Of a stretch of DNA of 7,094 nt, positions 1 to 6,224 are shown piece by piece; the first letter of the stretch is position 1; the number at the start of each line of letters is the position of its first letter. Source of the stretch: Clostridiaceae bacterium (GTDB lineage: Bacteria > Bacillota_A > Clostridia > Clostridiales > Clostridiaceae); the NCBI GenBank assembly GCA_029256485.1, contig JAQSXU010000176.1:1-7094 (forward strand), given 5' to 3'. The notes under the pieces are model-generated. The model searched no databases. It was not told the DNA's origin and worked only from the letters and a program-made list of their open reading frames with translations. The translations under genes were made by a program, and so were the position numbers.

Positions 1-1
1 G

Positions 2-30
2 ATACTATCATTTGTGGTATATTTTGTCAA
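2..30 (-). promoter_or_regulatory. Sigma-A-type promoter pointing off the left edge
   Basis: Read on the minus strand there is a consensus -35 box TTGACA (25-30), a 17-base spacer and a -10 box TAGTAT (2-7) preceded by TGA, which matches an extended -10. This is the best promoter match in the window. It would drive a gene to the left of the window, transcribed divergently from the acetate transporter. The gene itself is not visible, so the role is inferred from the boxes alone. Confidence 0.5.
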
Positions 31-382
31 TACATTTCAATTAATTTTCCTTATTTAATATTACTACAATATAAATTATATTTCTTGCTTATTTTTAGTT
101 ATTTTTTAAGGGTTCATTACAAACAATTTATAGCTAATTACTTCTCTCCTGTCATTATATATACTTCTTTATTCTTACTATAAATTCTTGCATTATTACC
201 AATCTGGATATGTCCAAATCTCTAAAAATAATCGAAACAAGCAGTTTTCATATTTCTATCATACATATCTTAGAGTTATTTCTGCAATTGGATAAAAAAA
301 TATGTTGAATTTTGTCCCAAAAGATGATACCATATGCCGAGTGTTTTATCACTACTAGAAAAAGAAAGGACGTTGTCTAACG
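31..382. other. Intergenic region upstream of the acetate transporter
   Basis: This AT-rich stretch has no plausible coding frame. Apart from the leftward promoter at its left end it holds a weak candidate rightward promoter (GAAACA at 234-239, 17-base spacer, TATCAT at 257-262) and a three-tier inverted repeat at 291-350. The transporter's ribosome binding site AAAGGA is at 365-370, 12 bases before the ATG, which is a slightly long spacing. No catabolite (cre) site matching the usual consensus was found by eye. Confidence 0.5.
291..350 (+). repeat. Nested inverted repeat in the transporter leader
   Basis: Three arms nest around one centre: GATAAAA (291-297) with TTTTATC (344-350), ATATG (300-304) with CATAT (331-335), and TTTTG (310-314) with CAAAA (318-322) around a 3-base loop. 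The nesting could fold as one interrupted hairpin in the 5' untranslated RNA, or mark a regulator-binding region. It is AT-rich, so chance pairing is possible. Confidence 0.3.
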
Positions 383-955
383 ATGTCAACTCAATCTACT
401 CAATCAACTCAAACTGCCATAGCTAATCCAGGACCTCTTGGTCTATTAGGCTTTGGTATGACAACCTGTTTATTAAATTTACACAACGCAGGACTAATTC
501 CATTATCTATAGTTATTGTTGCTATGGGATTCGCATTAGGCGGTGCTGCACAAATTATCGCTGGTATTATGGAATTTAAGAAAGGAAATCACTTTGGTGC
601 AACAGCATTTACAGCTTATGGTTTCTTTTGGTGGTCACTTATTTTAATCTGGATTAAACCTTTTAACGGTATTGAACCAGCTGATGCTGAAAGTATGGGT
701 TACTACCTCGGTCTTTGGTTTTTATTTACCAGCTTTATGTTTATTGGTACATTAAAACACAACCGAGCAACTCAAGTAGTATTTGGTTCTTTGGCAATTC
801 TTTTCCTATTATTATCTCTCGGAGATTTTACTGGAATCGAAAGCATACATACCGTAGCTGGATGGGTTGGAATTTTTTGTGGTCTTTCTGCAATTTATAA
901 TGCGATGGCACAAGTACTCAATCAGGAATATGGTAAAAAAATATTTCCTCTATAA
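383..955 (+). CDS. satP: Acetate/succinate uptake transporter, GPR1/FUN34/YaaH (SatP) family
   Basis: Small integral membrane protein of 190 residues, close to the 188 of E. coli SatP. The family imports acetate, and often succinate, with protons, and may also act as a channel. The family signature [11 protein letters not shown] is at residues 15-25, directly before the first membrane helix. About six hydrophobic segments follow (roughly 20-40, 42-62, 72-92, 105-124, 130-148, 156-176), with the typical [11 protein letters not shown] stretch near 107-117 and a conserved end, [19 protein letters not shown]. The N-terminal tail carries three STQ tripeptides before the signature. The ATG has an AAAGGA 12 bases upstream, and no other start in frame would keep the signature. 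The gene stands alone on its strand until the chemoreceptor 298 bases downstream. The family is certain; direction of flow and preferred substrate are inferred. Confidence 0.93.
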   Translation: MSTQSTQSTQTAIANPGPLGLLGFGMTTCLLNLHNAGLIPLSIVIVAMGFALGGAAQIIAGIMEFKKGNHFGATAFTAYGFFWWSLILIWIKPFNGIEPADAESMGYYLGLWFLFTSFMFIGTLKHNRATQVVFGSLAILFLLLSLGDFTGIESIHTVAGWVGIFCGLSAIYNAMAQVLNQEYGKKIFPL

Positions 956-990
956 TAAAAGGGTATTTCTGTACTAGATTTTAAAATTTT

Positions 991-1066
991 AAGGTTATCT
1001 ATTTTTTAAATCCTCTACTTATAAAGGCAATACTTATAAAGGCGATACTTAAAAATAGACAACCTT
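991..1066 (+). repeat. Large imperfect inverted repeat after the transporter gene
   Basis: The left arm at 991-1006 and the right arm at 1051-1066 pair at 15 of 16 positions, with one A/C mismatch (997 with 1060). The 44-base loop contains a 15-bp tandem repeat. The structure begins 36 bases after the transporter stop codon and is not followed by a T-run, so it is not a standard terminator. It could be a 3'-end stabilising structure or the folded part of a leader RNA. Confidence 0.5.
1016..1050 (+). repeat. 15-bp tandem repeat, about 2.3 copies
   Basis: Unit TACTTATAAAGGCAA at 1016-1030 is followed by TACTTATAAAGGCGA at 1031-1045 (one base different) and by a partial third copy, TACTT, at 1046-1050. 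The repeat sits exactly within the loop of the larger hairpin at 991-1066. The two full copies differ at one base, so the duplication is recent or under constraint. Confidence 0.75.
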
Positions 1067-1158
1067 TAAAGCTTTAAATATCCATTATAAGCCCTGTGCA
1101 TTTGCAATACTTTAAGATTTAAGATTACATACTATTTAACTCTATCTTTTTAGAAATA

Positions 1159-1174
1159 AATATGATATCATATT
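1159..1174. promoter_or_regulatory. 16-bp perfect palindrome, candidate operator
   Basis: AATATGATATCATATT reads the same on both strands across all 16 bases. It lies 20 bases before the terminator hairpin and 80 bases before the chemoreceptor ATG, where a promoter for that gene would be expected. A dimeric repressor site is one reading. In DNA this AT-rich a palindrome could arise by chance. Confidence 0.3.
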
Positions 1175-1193
1175 GAATTATTATATAACAATG

Positions 1194-1233
1194 ACGTTGA
1201 TGAAATTTATTAGTATTCTTCAACGTTTTTTTT
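1194..1233 (+). terminator. Intrinsic terminator or attenuator just before the chemoreceptor
   Basis: Arms 1194-1204 and 1216-1226 pair at 10 of 11 positions (one T/T mismatch) around an 11-base loop, and the right arm runs into eight consecutive T (1226-1233). This is a typical intrinsic terminator shape. It ends five bases before the ribosome binding site and 20 bases before the ATG of the chemoreceptor, leaving no room for a promoter downstream of it. It may terminate the transporter transcript 240 bases after its stop codon, or act as an attenuator inside the chemoreceptor leader. Confidence 0.7.
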
Positions 1234-1253
1234 GAGCCAAGGGGGCCTGTTAC

Positions 1254-2894
1254 ATGAAGAGAAAACTGGATTTAATACAAACTTTACTTCTGATATTTAC
1301 CAATACAATAATCTCCGGCACTATAATACTGTTAAAAGAAAAATACCAACTGCAATTAACTTTATCTATTTTACTACTCTTTATTCTTATAAGTTTATTC
1401 ACTAGTGTAATTCTTTTTCTGTCTAGTCGTCGAAATCACCAAGTAATTTATGAAATAAATAGAACTTTAAAAGAATTTAACGAAGGTAATTTCACAACTG
1501 AAATAAATATAACAGGAAAAAGAGCTGATTATTTATTAATTAGAGATCAATTTATATCTTTAAAAAATATGTTTAATACTTGGATTAATGAACTTCTACA
1601 TTCTCAGGTCGCTGTTAAAGTAAGTGCGGATAAGATTAACCACACAGTGTCCAGAACTTTTGAGGGCATGACTGAACTTAATTTTAGTCTTTCTGAAATA
1701 AAACAATTCTTTGAGGAAACAAGCTCTATGATCTCTGATGTTGCAGATGCTACAGGACAACTCTCTAGTAGTAGTTCTGCTATTTCTGACAGTAGTCAGC
1801 TAGCAGTGCAAAGTGTACAAACTGCCAATGAAGCTGCACTAGATGGCGGTGCTGCAATGAGCCAAGTCTCAGATTCTATGCAACAAATTAAGACAAATGT
1901 TGATACTGCTTATAGTAATATTCTTCATTTAGAACAAGTATCTAGTCAGATTGGAGAAATAACCACTGCCATATCATCTATATCTAAACAAACAAATATG
2001 TTAGCGTTAAATGCTGCTATTGAGTCCGCAAGGGCTGGGGAACATGGCAAGGGATTTGCTGTGGTATCAGATGAAGTCAGAAAATTATCAGAAGAAACTA
2101 GCCATGCTGCTCAAAAAATAAACAGCCTAATTGACATAGTTCAACAAGAAGTAAGTAACACCGTATCCTCCATAGAACAGGTAAATAATAATGTAGTATC
2201 TGGAATTGAAGTATCAAAAAAAGCCAGCAATAATTTGAAACATATCATTCAAACTATGGATAATGCAGTTACACTTATAGATAAAATATCAGATGAAGTC
2301 AGCCACCAGTCAAGAGGTACTGATTTAATCAATCAGAGTACCTTAACAGTTGCAGAGAAAGGTCAGTCTGGTAATTCTTCTGTAAGTGATATTAGCTCTG
2401 TAATGGAAACCCAAATGGAAGATTTACGTCTCAATGAAGAAAGTACAAGTGAATTACTTAAGGTTTCAGATAATCTGGAGAACATTATGAAGAAATTTGA
2501 TAATGTAATTGGTGAACAAATGCTTGAACTATGTGTGAAAATAGCTAAATTACACCAACAGAAATCACTGACAAATAATGATTTAACCGATCTAACTACT
2601 AAGACCGGCTTATCTGAAATACATCTACTGGATAAGAATGGGATAATTACTATTACAAGTAATACAGACATACTTGGTTTTGGCTTTAGCAGCGATATAG
2701 GTACTCAGACTTATGACTTTATGCAGATATTAAATGACCCAGCTCTAAAAGTTAATCAAAAGTCCGCTTTCCGTGACGTGGACGGTAAATTATTTAAATA
2801 TACAGGTATTGCAATGCTAGGAGATCAAGGAATAATTCAGTGTGGGCTAAGAGCCTCTAAGATGATTGCATTTAAAGGTGCATCTTCCCTATAA
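1254..2894 (+). CDS. Methyl-accepting chemotaxis protein with C-terminal sensor-like domain
   Basis: Chemoreceptor of 546 residues that would control the CheA kinase through CheW. Residues about 7-27 and 34-57 are two membrane helices separated by only a few residues, so there is no extracellular ligand domain. A weak HAMP-like linker follows (about 60-115, with FNEGNF at 75-80). The long signalling coiled coil spans roughly 150-410, with the highly conserved hairpin tip at 243-271 ([20 protein letters not shown], then GKGFAVV). Residues about 424-546 form a separate mixed alpha/beta domain with Cache/PAS-like features: [15 protein letters not shown] at 456-470, [14 protein letters not shown] at 508-521 and IIQCGL at 527-532. 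The protein therefore probably senses a cytoplasmic signal with a domain placed after the signalling unit. The start has AAGGGGG 8 bases upstream. No C-terminal CheR-tethering pentapeptide is seen. Receptor identity is certain; the type of the last domain is inferred and the ligand unknown. Confidence 0.95.
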   Translation: MKRKLDLIQTLLLIFTNTIISGTIILLKEKYQLQLTLSILLLFILISLFTSVILFLSSRRNHQVIYEINRTLKEFNEGNFTTEINITGKRADYLLIRDQFISLKNMFNTWINELLHSQVAVKVSADKINHTVSRTFEGMTELNFSLSEIKQFFEETSSMISDVADATGQLSSSSSAISDSSQLAVQSVQTANEAALDGGAAMSQVSDSMQQIKTNVDTAYSNILHLEQVSSQIGEITTAISSISKQTNMLALNAAIESARAGEHGKGFAVVSDEVRKLSEETSHAAQKINSLIDIVQQEVSNTVSSIEQVNNNVVSGIEVSKKASNNLKHIIQTMDNAVTLIDKISDEVSHQSRGTDLINQSTLTVAEKGQSGNSSVSDISSVMETQMEDLRLNEESTSELLKVSDNLENIMKKFDNVIGEQMLELCVKIAKLHQQKSLTNNDLTDLTTKTGLSEIHLLDKNGIITITSNTDILGFGFSSDIGTQTYDFMQILNDPALKVNQKSAFRDVDGKLFKYTGIAMLGDQGIIQCGLRASKMIAFKGASSL

Positions 2895-2910
2895 TTCTTA
2901 ATGAATTTAA

Positions 2911-2944
2911 GGAGTTGTTGCAAGATTGCAACAACTCCCATTTT
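2911..2944. terminator. Intrinsic terminator between convergent genes
   Basis: GGAGTTGTTGCA (2911-2922) and its exact complement (2927-2938) form a 12-bp stem with a 4-base loop, starting 16 bases after the chemoreceptor stop. Rightward, CA and four T (2941-2944) follow, overlapping the stop codon of the convergent gene. Leftward, the hairpin begins four bases after that gene's stop codon and is followed by CTTAAATT, a weaker T-tract. It probably serves both genes, but is better formed for the chemoreceptor. Confidence 0.85.
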
Positions 2945-3527
2945 ATTCTGTATACCAAGTAATAAACACGCAGTCACTTCCTCCTGAAGCAAAAGTTTCC
3001 ACTATATCCATATTGCATTTCTTCTCTGGAAATACTAACTTGTATATACTTAGCAATGTTCCTTGACAACATCTGCACCATGTTGTTGAAGGTGGTTTAT
3101 CCCAGCCACCTTTAATTGGATAACAAACACAGGTCGTACCAAACCCATAATGCGAAAATATTTTACCCCCCACTAATTCTACTTTCTTACCACATCGTCC
3201 ACGTCCATTTAGAAATTCTGCAACTTCTTTTAAATATTCATTATCATCTTCATGTTTCTCACGTATTGCTTTAAAATACTTTACATAAGGTGAATATTTA
3301 TTAGCTTTAATACATGCGCATTCTTGTCTAATATTTATTAGTAATTCAGGATCAATATTCTTTTCCAATCGATCATTTACTTCATATGCCCAATCCGCAC
3401 ATTGTGCCGGTGTTTCCTCACCTGTTAAATCCTTAAGCCCTTGTAATATTTCTCCTGTCCGTTCATTGCCCAGATATTGATTCATATACTTTTTAAGCTT
3501 ATCGCTATGTTTCTTAGCATTATCCAT
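2943..3527 (-). CDS. Cysteine-rich protein of unknown function
   Basis: Soluble protein of 194 residues with no signal peptide and no membrane segment. The N-terminal 105 residues look helical and charged. The C-terminal part is rich in cysteine and glycine: 11 cysteines in total (43, 70, 72, 112, 133, 135, 151, 153, 154, 171, 186), including CAC, CVC and CRCC clusters. The final segment, GSDCVFITWY at 183-192, recalls the C-terminal Cys-x-Phe strand of the L-2-amino-thiazoline-4-carboxylate hydrolase-like and V4R-like folds. I recall similar clostridial proteins filed as a domain of unknown function (perhaps DUF6144), but cannot confirm this. The cysteine pattern suggests metal binding or a redox role; this is inference. 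The frame extends upstream to a TTG at 3554, but an exact AGGAGG lies 9 bases before the ATG at 3527, so I use that start. It stands alone, convergent with the chemoreceptor. Confidence 0.85.
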   Translation of the reverse strand: MDNAKKHSDKLKKYMNQYLGNERTGEILQGLKDLTGEETPAQCADWAYEVNDRLEKNIDPELLINIRQECACIKANKYSPYVKYFKAIREKHEDDNEYLKEVAEFLNGRGRCGKKVELVGGKIFSHYGFGTTCVCYPIKGGWDKPPSTTWCRCCQGTLLSIYKLVFPEKKCNMDIVETFASGGSDCVFITWYTE

Positions 3528-3536
3528 ATACTTTAT

Positions 3537-3542
3537 CCTCCT
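3537..3542 (-). promoter_or_regulatory. Ribosome binding site that sets the start of the cysteine-rich protein
   Basis: On the minus strand this is an exact AGGAGG, 9 bases before the ATG at 3525-3527. It lies inside the longer open frame that begins at the TTG at 3554, and so supports the shorter, 194-residue product. Confidence 0.8.
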
Positions 3543-3834
3543 ATTTAATATCAATTACCACTATCCTCTTTAATCATTACCCATATTTCCATTTTTGAAG
3601 AATTTAGCGTCGTGTCATAATACATCTCAGCCATAAAAAGCTCAGATTTGATTTATTTTATATTAAATTAGTATTAGTATTGACGTAGAATGCTCTTATA
3701 ATATAAATCAACCATATTTTACCATGTCCTATAAATTACTTCAATTAAAATTAGATCTTAGATTTTATGTTTATGCTGATATTTATATTTAAACAGATTT
3801 TAATACAATATTAAGATAGTGCATCTAATTCTAA

Positions 3835-3863
3835 TTGTATTAAATTATTTATTGCTATATAAT
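3835..3863 (+). promoter_or_regulatory. Promoter candidate for the coiled-coil protein gene
   Basis: TTGTAT (3835-3840), a 17-base spacer and a perfect -10 TATAAT (3858-3863). Transcription would begin near 3870, giving a leader of about 60 bases before the ATG at 3933. The -10 is strong and the -35 only partial. Confidence 0.45.
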
Positions 3864-3932
3864 GAAAAAGAGTATACGGCTCCAAAAATATACAATTATA
3901 ATTTTTAAATATTTTTTGGGAGGTAAAATTTT

Positions 3933-4871
3933 ATGTATGATGAAATGAATAAGGAATTAGCTTCTCTTTACCAAGGAATACAAAATTACAAAAAATCTGA
4001 TGCTATATTAAGAGATCTAAAAGGTCAGCTTTCCGACTTAAGTAGGAAAGAGGCAAATTACGCGGTAGAATTGGACTTAGAGTTAGAAGATGTGGACTGT
4101 TTAAATAGAAAAAGCTTCTCTTCTCTTATTTACACAGTTTTAGGTACGAAAGAAGATAAGGAAATTAAAGAAAGACAAGAGGCTCTTGCTGCTCAGACAA
4201 AACTTGATGAAGTTAGAAGAGAAAAAGAAGAACTTAATTACAGAATCTCACTACTGCAAGCTGAAAAAAACAAATTCGTATCTTGTGAACAGGATTTTAA
4301 CAGACTATACAAGCAAAAATACGATACCTTAAAAACAGGCAATGAATCAGCAGCTCAAAAAATTAATATTTTTGAAAACAATATTTCTAAATGTGAGCGT
4401 AATATTAAAGAATTAGACGAAGCCATATCTGCCGGCTCTCTTGTGTTAGATCGATTAATAGATGTAGAATCTAGTCTTAATAGTGCAAAAGGCTGGGGCA
4501 CTTGGGATATGTTAGGTGGAGGCCTTATATCTGATTTAGCTAAACATTCTCATATTGATGATGCTAAAAATACTGTTGAGGATGTAAAAATGTTATTAAA
4601 TAATTTTCACTCAGAGTTAGCTGATATTAATATTAGTTCTAGCATTATTATTGATATAGATGGATTTACTAAATTTGCCGATTTCTTTTTTGATGGAATT
4701 TTTGCAGACTGGGTAGTGCAATCTCGTATTAATGATTCTATAGATTCTGTATTAAAGGTAAAATCTAATGTTGATGAAATATTAATACGATTAAAACAGA
4801 TGCAATCAAATGAAGAGAATACAATATCAAGCTTAAAAGAAAATATTAAGAATTTTATAATGGACATATAA
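3933..4871 (+). CDS. Coiled-coil protein of unknown function
   Basis: Cytoplasmic protein of 312 residues with no signal peptide or obvious membrane helix. Residues about 1-55 and 72-165 are charged heptad-like helices (for example KEDKEIKERQEALAAQTKLD at 73-92), pointing to long coiled coils. Between them is SFSSLIYTVLGTKEDK (61-76), a short hydrophobic segment. A glycine-rich motif, GWGTWDMLGGGLISDLAKHS (187-206), interrupts the helices and is followed by another helical part (about 208-234), a hydrophobic stretch (235-262) and a final helix (268-309). I recall similar uncharacterised proteins with this 'LxxLxYTxLGxKE...WGTWDMLGGGL' layout in Firmicutes, but no function is known to me. The ATG has GGGAGGT 8 bases upstream and a perfect TATAAT about 70 bases upstream. 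The gene is a single transcription unit ending in a strong terminator. The ORF is certain; the function is open. Confidence 0.9.
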   Translation: MYDEMNKELASLYQGIQNYKKSDAILRDLKGQLSDLSRKEANYAVELDLELEDVDCLNRKSFSSLIYTVLGTKEDKEIKERQEALAAQTKLDEVRREKEELNYRISLLQAEKNKFVSCEQDFNRLYKQKYDTLKTGNESAAQKINIFENNISKCERNIKELDEAISAGSLVLDRLIDVESSLNSAKGWGTWDMLGGGLISDLAKHSHIDDAKNTVEDVKMLLNNFHSELADINISSSIIIDIDGFTKFADFFFDGIFADWVVQSRINDSIDSVLKVKSNVDEILIRLKQMQSNEENTISSLKENIKNFIMDI

Positions 4872-4883
4872 ACTAGATTTCAT

Positions 4884-4941
4884 CTAAAAGAGCTACCTTG
4901 TATAGACTTAATTCCATGTCCATGCAAGGTAGCTCTTTTAG
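4884..4941. terminator. Perfect 17-bp bidirectional terminator
   Basis: Arms 4884-4900 and 4925-4941 are exactly complementary (17 bp) around a 24-base loop. The core TAAAAGAGCTACC and its complement place A/T runs at the base on both strands, so U-rich tails form in either direction (CTCTTTTA rightward and leftward). It lies 12 bases after the stop of the coiled-coil gene and 18 bases after that of the channel gene, the normal position for a shared convergent terminator. The loop carries a repeated CCATG. Confidence 0.9.
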
Positions 4942-4959
4942 GAGATTTGCTTAAACTAA

Positions 4960-6024
4960 TTAGATTTGATTTATTTTATCTTCATTATATAGTATTGTTT
5001 GAGTAGGATATGCAAAGTTAATGTGATTATTTTCAAAAAAATCTTTAATTCCAAAATTAATTCTTTGTTGAGTATCCATGTACCCATTATAATCACTGCT
5101 TAAATAATAATAAACAACATCAAATTTTAAACTATATTCTGTATATGCTGAAAAATGAGCCCGATCAAAACGGGTATCTGGTTCAGCTTCAATAATTTCT
5201 TTTAACGTAGACGGAATCATTTTTAATTTTTCATTGGGTGTATTATAAACAACAGATAGGTTAAAAGATACTCTCCTCTCATCCATTCTTTTATAATTTT
5301 TCACTCTGGAATTAGTCAAATCTTTGTTTGAAAATATTAGTTGTTCTCCCCCAATACTTCTAAGCTTAGTGGTTCTAAGTCCGATATGTTCAACTGATCC
5401 TGAAAATTCGCCAGTATTTATAAAGTCGCCTACCTCAAAAGGTCTGTCGAAAAAGATTGTAAAATAACTAAATATCTCGCCTAGTATTGTTTGAGCAGCA
5501 AAAGCTATTGCCACACCACCTACTCCAAGTCCTGTTACCAATGCACCTATTTGAACACCTAAATTTTGAACAAATAATATAATGGCAATTATCCAAATGA
5601 TTGCTTTTAAGGATTTCGTAATCCACTGAAATGCTATTCGTCTCCCAGTATCATCTCCAAATTTATCAGAATATTTATTAAGCCCGAATTCTAAAAATGC
5701 TGTAGCAAAAACCACAATTAAATAAACAAACAGTGCTAAGGAGCAGGTATCAATTATTTTTTTCAATAAAGGAGCTTTATATATAATTTTCTCACTTATA
5801 TAAAAGGCTGACAGATACATTGTCATTAATAAATACTTATTAACTAAATATAGTAATTTAGTATCCTGCTCTCCTGTTCTTTTCGTAATCCAATGAAACA
5901 ACCTTTTTAAAATTAAGTTTTTAAGTAGTGAAATTACTAATAGAGACAATAGAAAAGTACCTAGCGCCCATAAATATCTAGATACTGTATTGTTTAAGTA
6001 TACCTGTTTAAGAAATTCCTGCAA
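4960..6024 (-). CDS. MscS-family mechanosensitive ion channel
   Basis: Small-conductance mechanosensitive channel family protein of 354 residues, longer than E. coli MscS (286) because of extra membrane helices. These channels open under membrane tension and release solutes on osmotic downshock. Hydrophobic segments are at about 15-36, 57-76, 92-113 and 136-155, followed by the glycine/alanine-rich pore helix GALVTGLGVGGVAIAFAAQT (160-179). The beta domain is clear: RPFEVGDFI at 194-202, then GSVEHIGLRTTKLRSIGGEQ (209-228). Family members usually have PN where this protein has SN (232-233). The alpha/beta end includes INFAYPTQTIL at 335-345, like the family's I-x-F-P-Y-P motif. The open frame runs back to a TTG at 6066, but AAAAGGAGG lies six bases before another TTG at 6024, so I place the start there. 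The upstream phosphatidyltransferase gene is 200 bases away on the same strand. Confidence 0.93.
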   Translation of the reverse strand: MQEFLKQVYLNNTVSRYLWALGTFLLSLLVISLLKNLILKRLFHWITKRTGEQDTKLLYLVNKYLLMTMYLSAFYISEKIIYKAPLLKKIIDTCSLALFVYLIVVFATAFLEFGLNKYSDKFGDDTGRRIAFQWITKSLKAIIWIIAIILFVQNLGVQIGALVTGLGVGGVAIAFAAQTILGEIFSYFTIFFDRPFEVGDFINTGEFSGSVEHIGLRTTKLRSIGGEQLIFSNKDLTNSRVKNYKRMDERRVSFNLSVVYNTPNEKLKMIPSTLKEIIEAEPDTRFDRAHFSAYTEYSLKFDVVYYYLSSDYNGYMDTQQRINFGIKDFFENNHINFAYPTQTILYNEDKINQI

Positions 6025-6030
6025 AAGAAG

Positions 6031-6039
6031 CCTCCTTTT
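6031..6039 (-). promoter_or_regulatory. Ribosome binding site that sets a TTG start for the channel
   Basis: On the minus strand this reads AAAAGGAGG, six bases before the TTG at 6022-6024. In the longer frame the AGGAGG would instead encode Arg-Arg. No in-frame ATG exists nearby, so a TTG start at 6024 is the best reading. Confidence 0.75.
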
Positions 6040-6161
6040 AATGATTTCTTTTATTAACAATTGCAATGGATGATCCTGAATCTATGTAGATTTAAATATT
6101 CCATTCAATCAATTTTATTTATATAATATACCATTATTCTTAAACGAAATATGGTGCTTTT

Positions 6162-6190
6162 ATTATAACTAATTCTATTTAAAAGTTAAA
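6162..6190 (-). promoter_or_regulatory. Promoter candidate for the channel gene
   Basis: On the minus strand TTTAAC (6185-6190) is followed by a 17-base spacer and a perfect TATAAT (6162-6167). It lies in the 200-base gap after the phosphatidyltransferase gene, giving a leader of about 130 bases. No terminator is visible between the two genes, so read-through from upstream is also possible. Confidence 0.45.
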
Positions 6191-6224
6191 GTAAATTACA
6201 CATTTTATTTCAGATTTTATATTA

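Larger units (their letters stand above)
956..1253 (+). other. Structured spacer between transporter and chemoreceptor genes
   Basis: This 298-base gap has no gene but several sequence structures: a 76-base imperfect hairpin (991-1066) whose loop carries a 15-bp tandem repeat, a 16-bp perfect palindrome (1159-1174), an intrinsic terminator (1194-1233), and the chemoreceptor's ribosome binding site AAGGGGG (1239-1245, 8 bases before ATG). I compared it with the cyclic di-GMP riboswitches often found before clostridial chemotaxis genes and saw no matching core. No convincing -35/-10 pair for the chemoreceptor was found. Confidence 0.5.
3528..3932. other. Divergent intergenic region
   Basis: This 405-base AT-rich region separates two divergently transcribed genes of unknown function. 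It contains the ribosome binding sites of both, a good promoter candidate near the rightward gene (3835-3863), and a second possible rightward promoter farther up (TTGACG at 3680-3685, 16-base spacer, TATAAA at 3702-3707; a perfect TATAAT at 3697-3702 lacks a well-spaced -35). I could not identify a clear promoter for the leftward gene. No gene or structured RNA was recognised. Confidence 0.5.

Noticed and set aside
715..900. 61-residue rightward open frame inside the transporter gene
   Set aside because: It overlaps the transporter in another frame, has no family resemblance and no good ribosome binding site; it is a shadow.
991..1066. Hairpin as the transporter's intrinsic terminator
   Set aside because: The stem is AT-rich with a 44-base loop and is not followed by a T-run; the terminator shape at 1194-1233 is far better.
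1067..1193. Cyclic di-GMP (GEMM) riboswitch before the chemoreceptor
   Set aside because: Such riboswitches commonly precede clostridial chemotaxis genes, but the conserved CACGCACAGGGCAAACC-type core and partner stem are absent here.
2363..2671. 102-residue leftward open frame opposite the chemoreceptor
   Set aside because: It lies wholly antisense to conserved receptor coding sequence and its product has no recognisable features.
3680..3702. TTGACG plus perfect TATAAT as a strong promoter
   Set aside because: The spacer between these two boxes is only 11 bases, too short for sigma-A. A TATAAA 16 bases after TTGACG is possible but is over 220 bases from the gene.
4607..4867. 86-residue leftward open frame opposite the coiled-coil gene
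   Set aside because: It is antisense to the 3' part of a well-supported gene with a strong ribosome binding site; the composition is that of a reverse-frame shadow.
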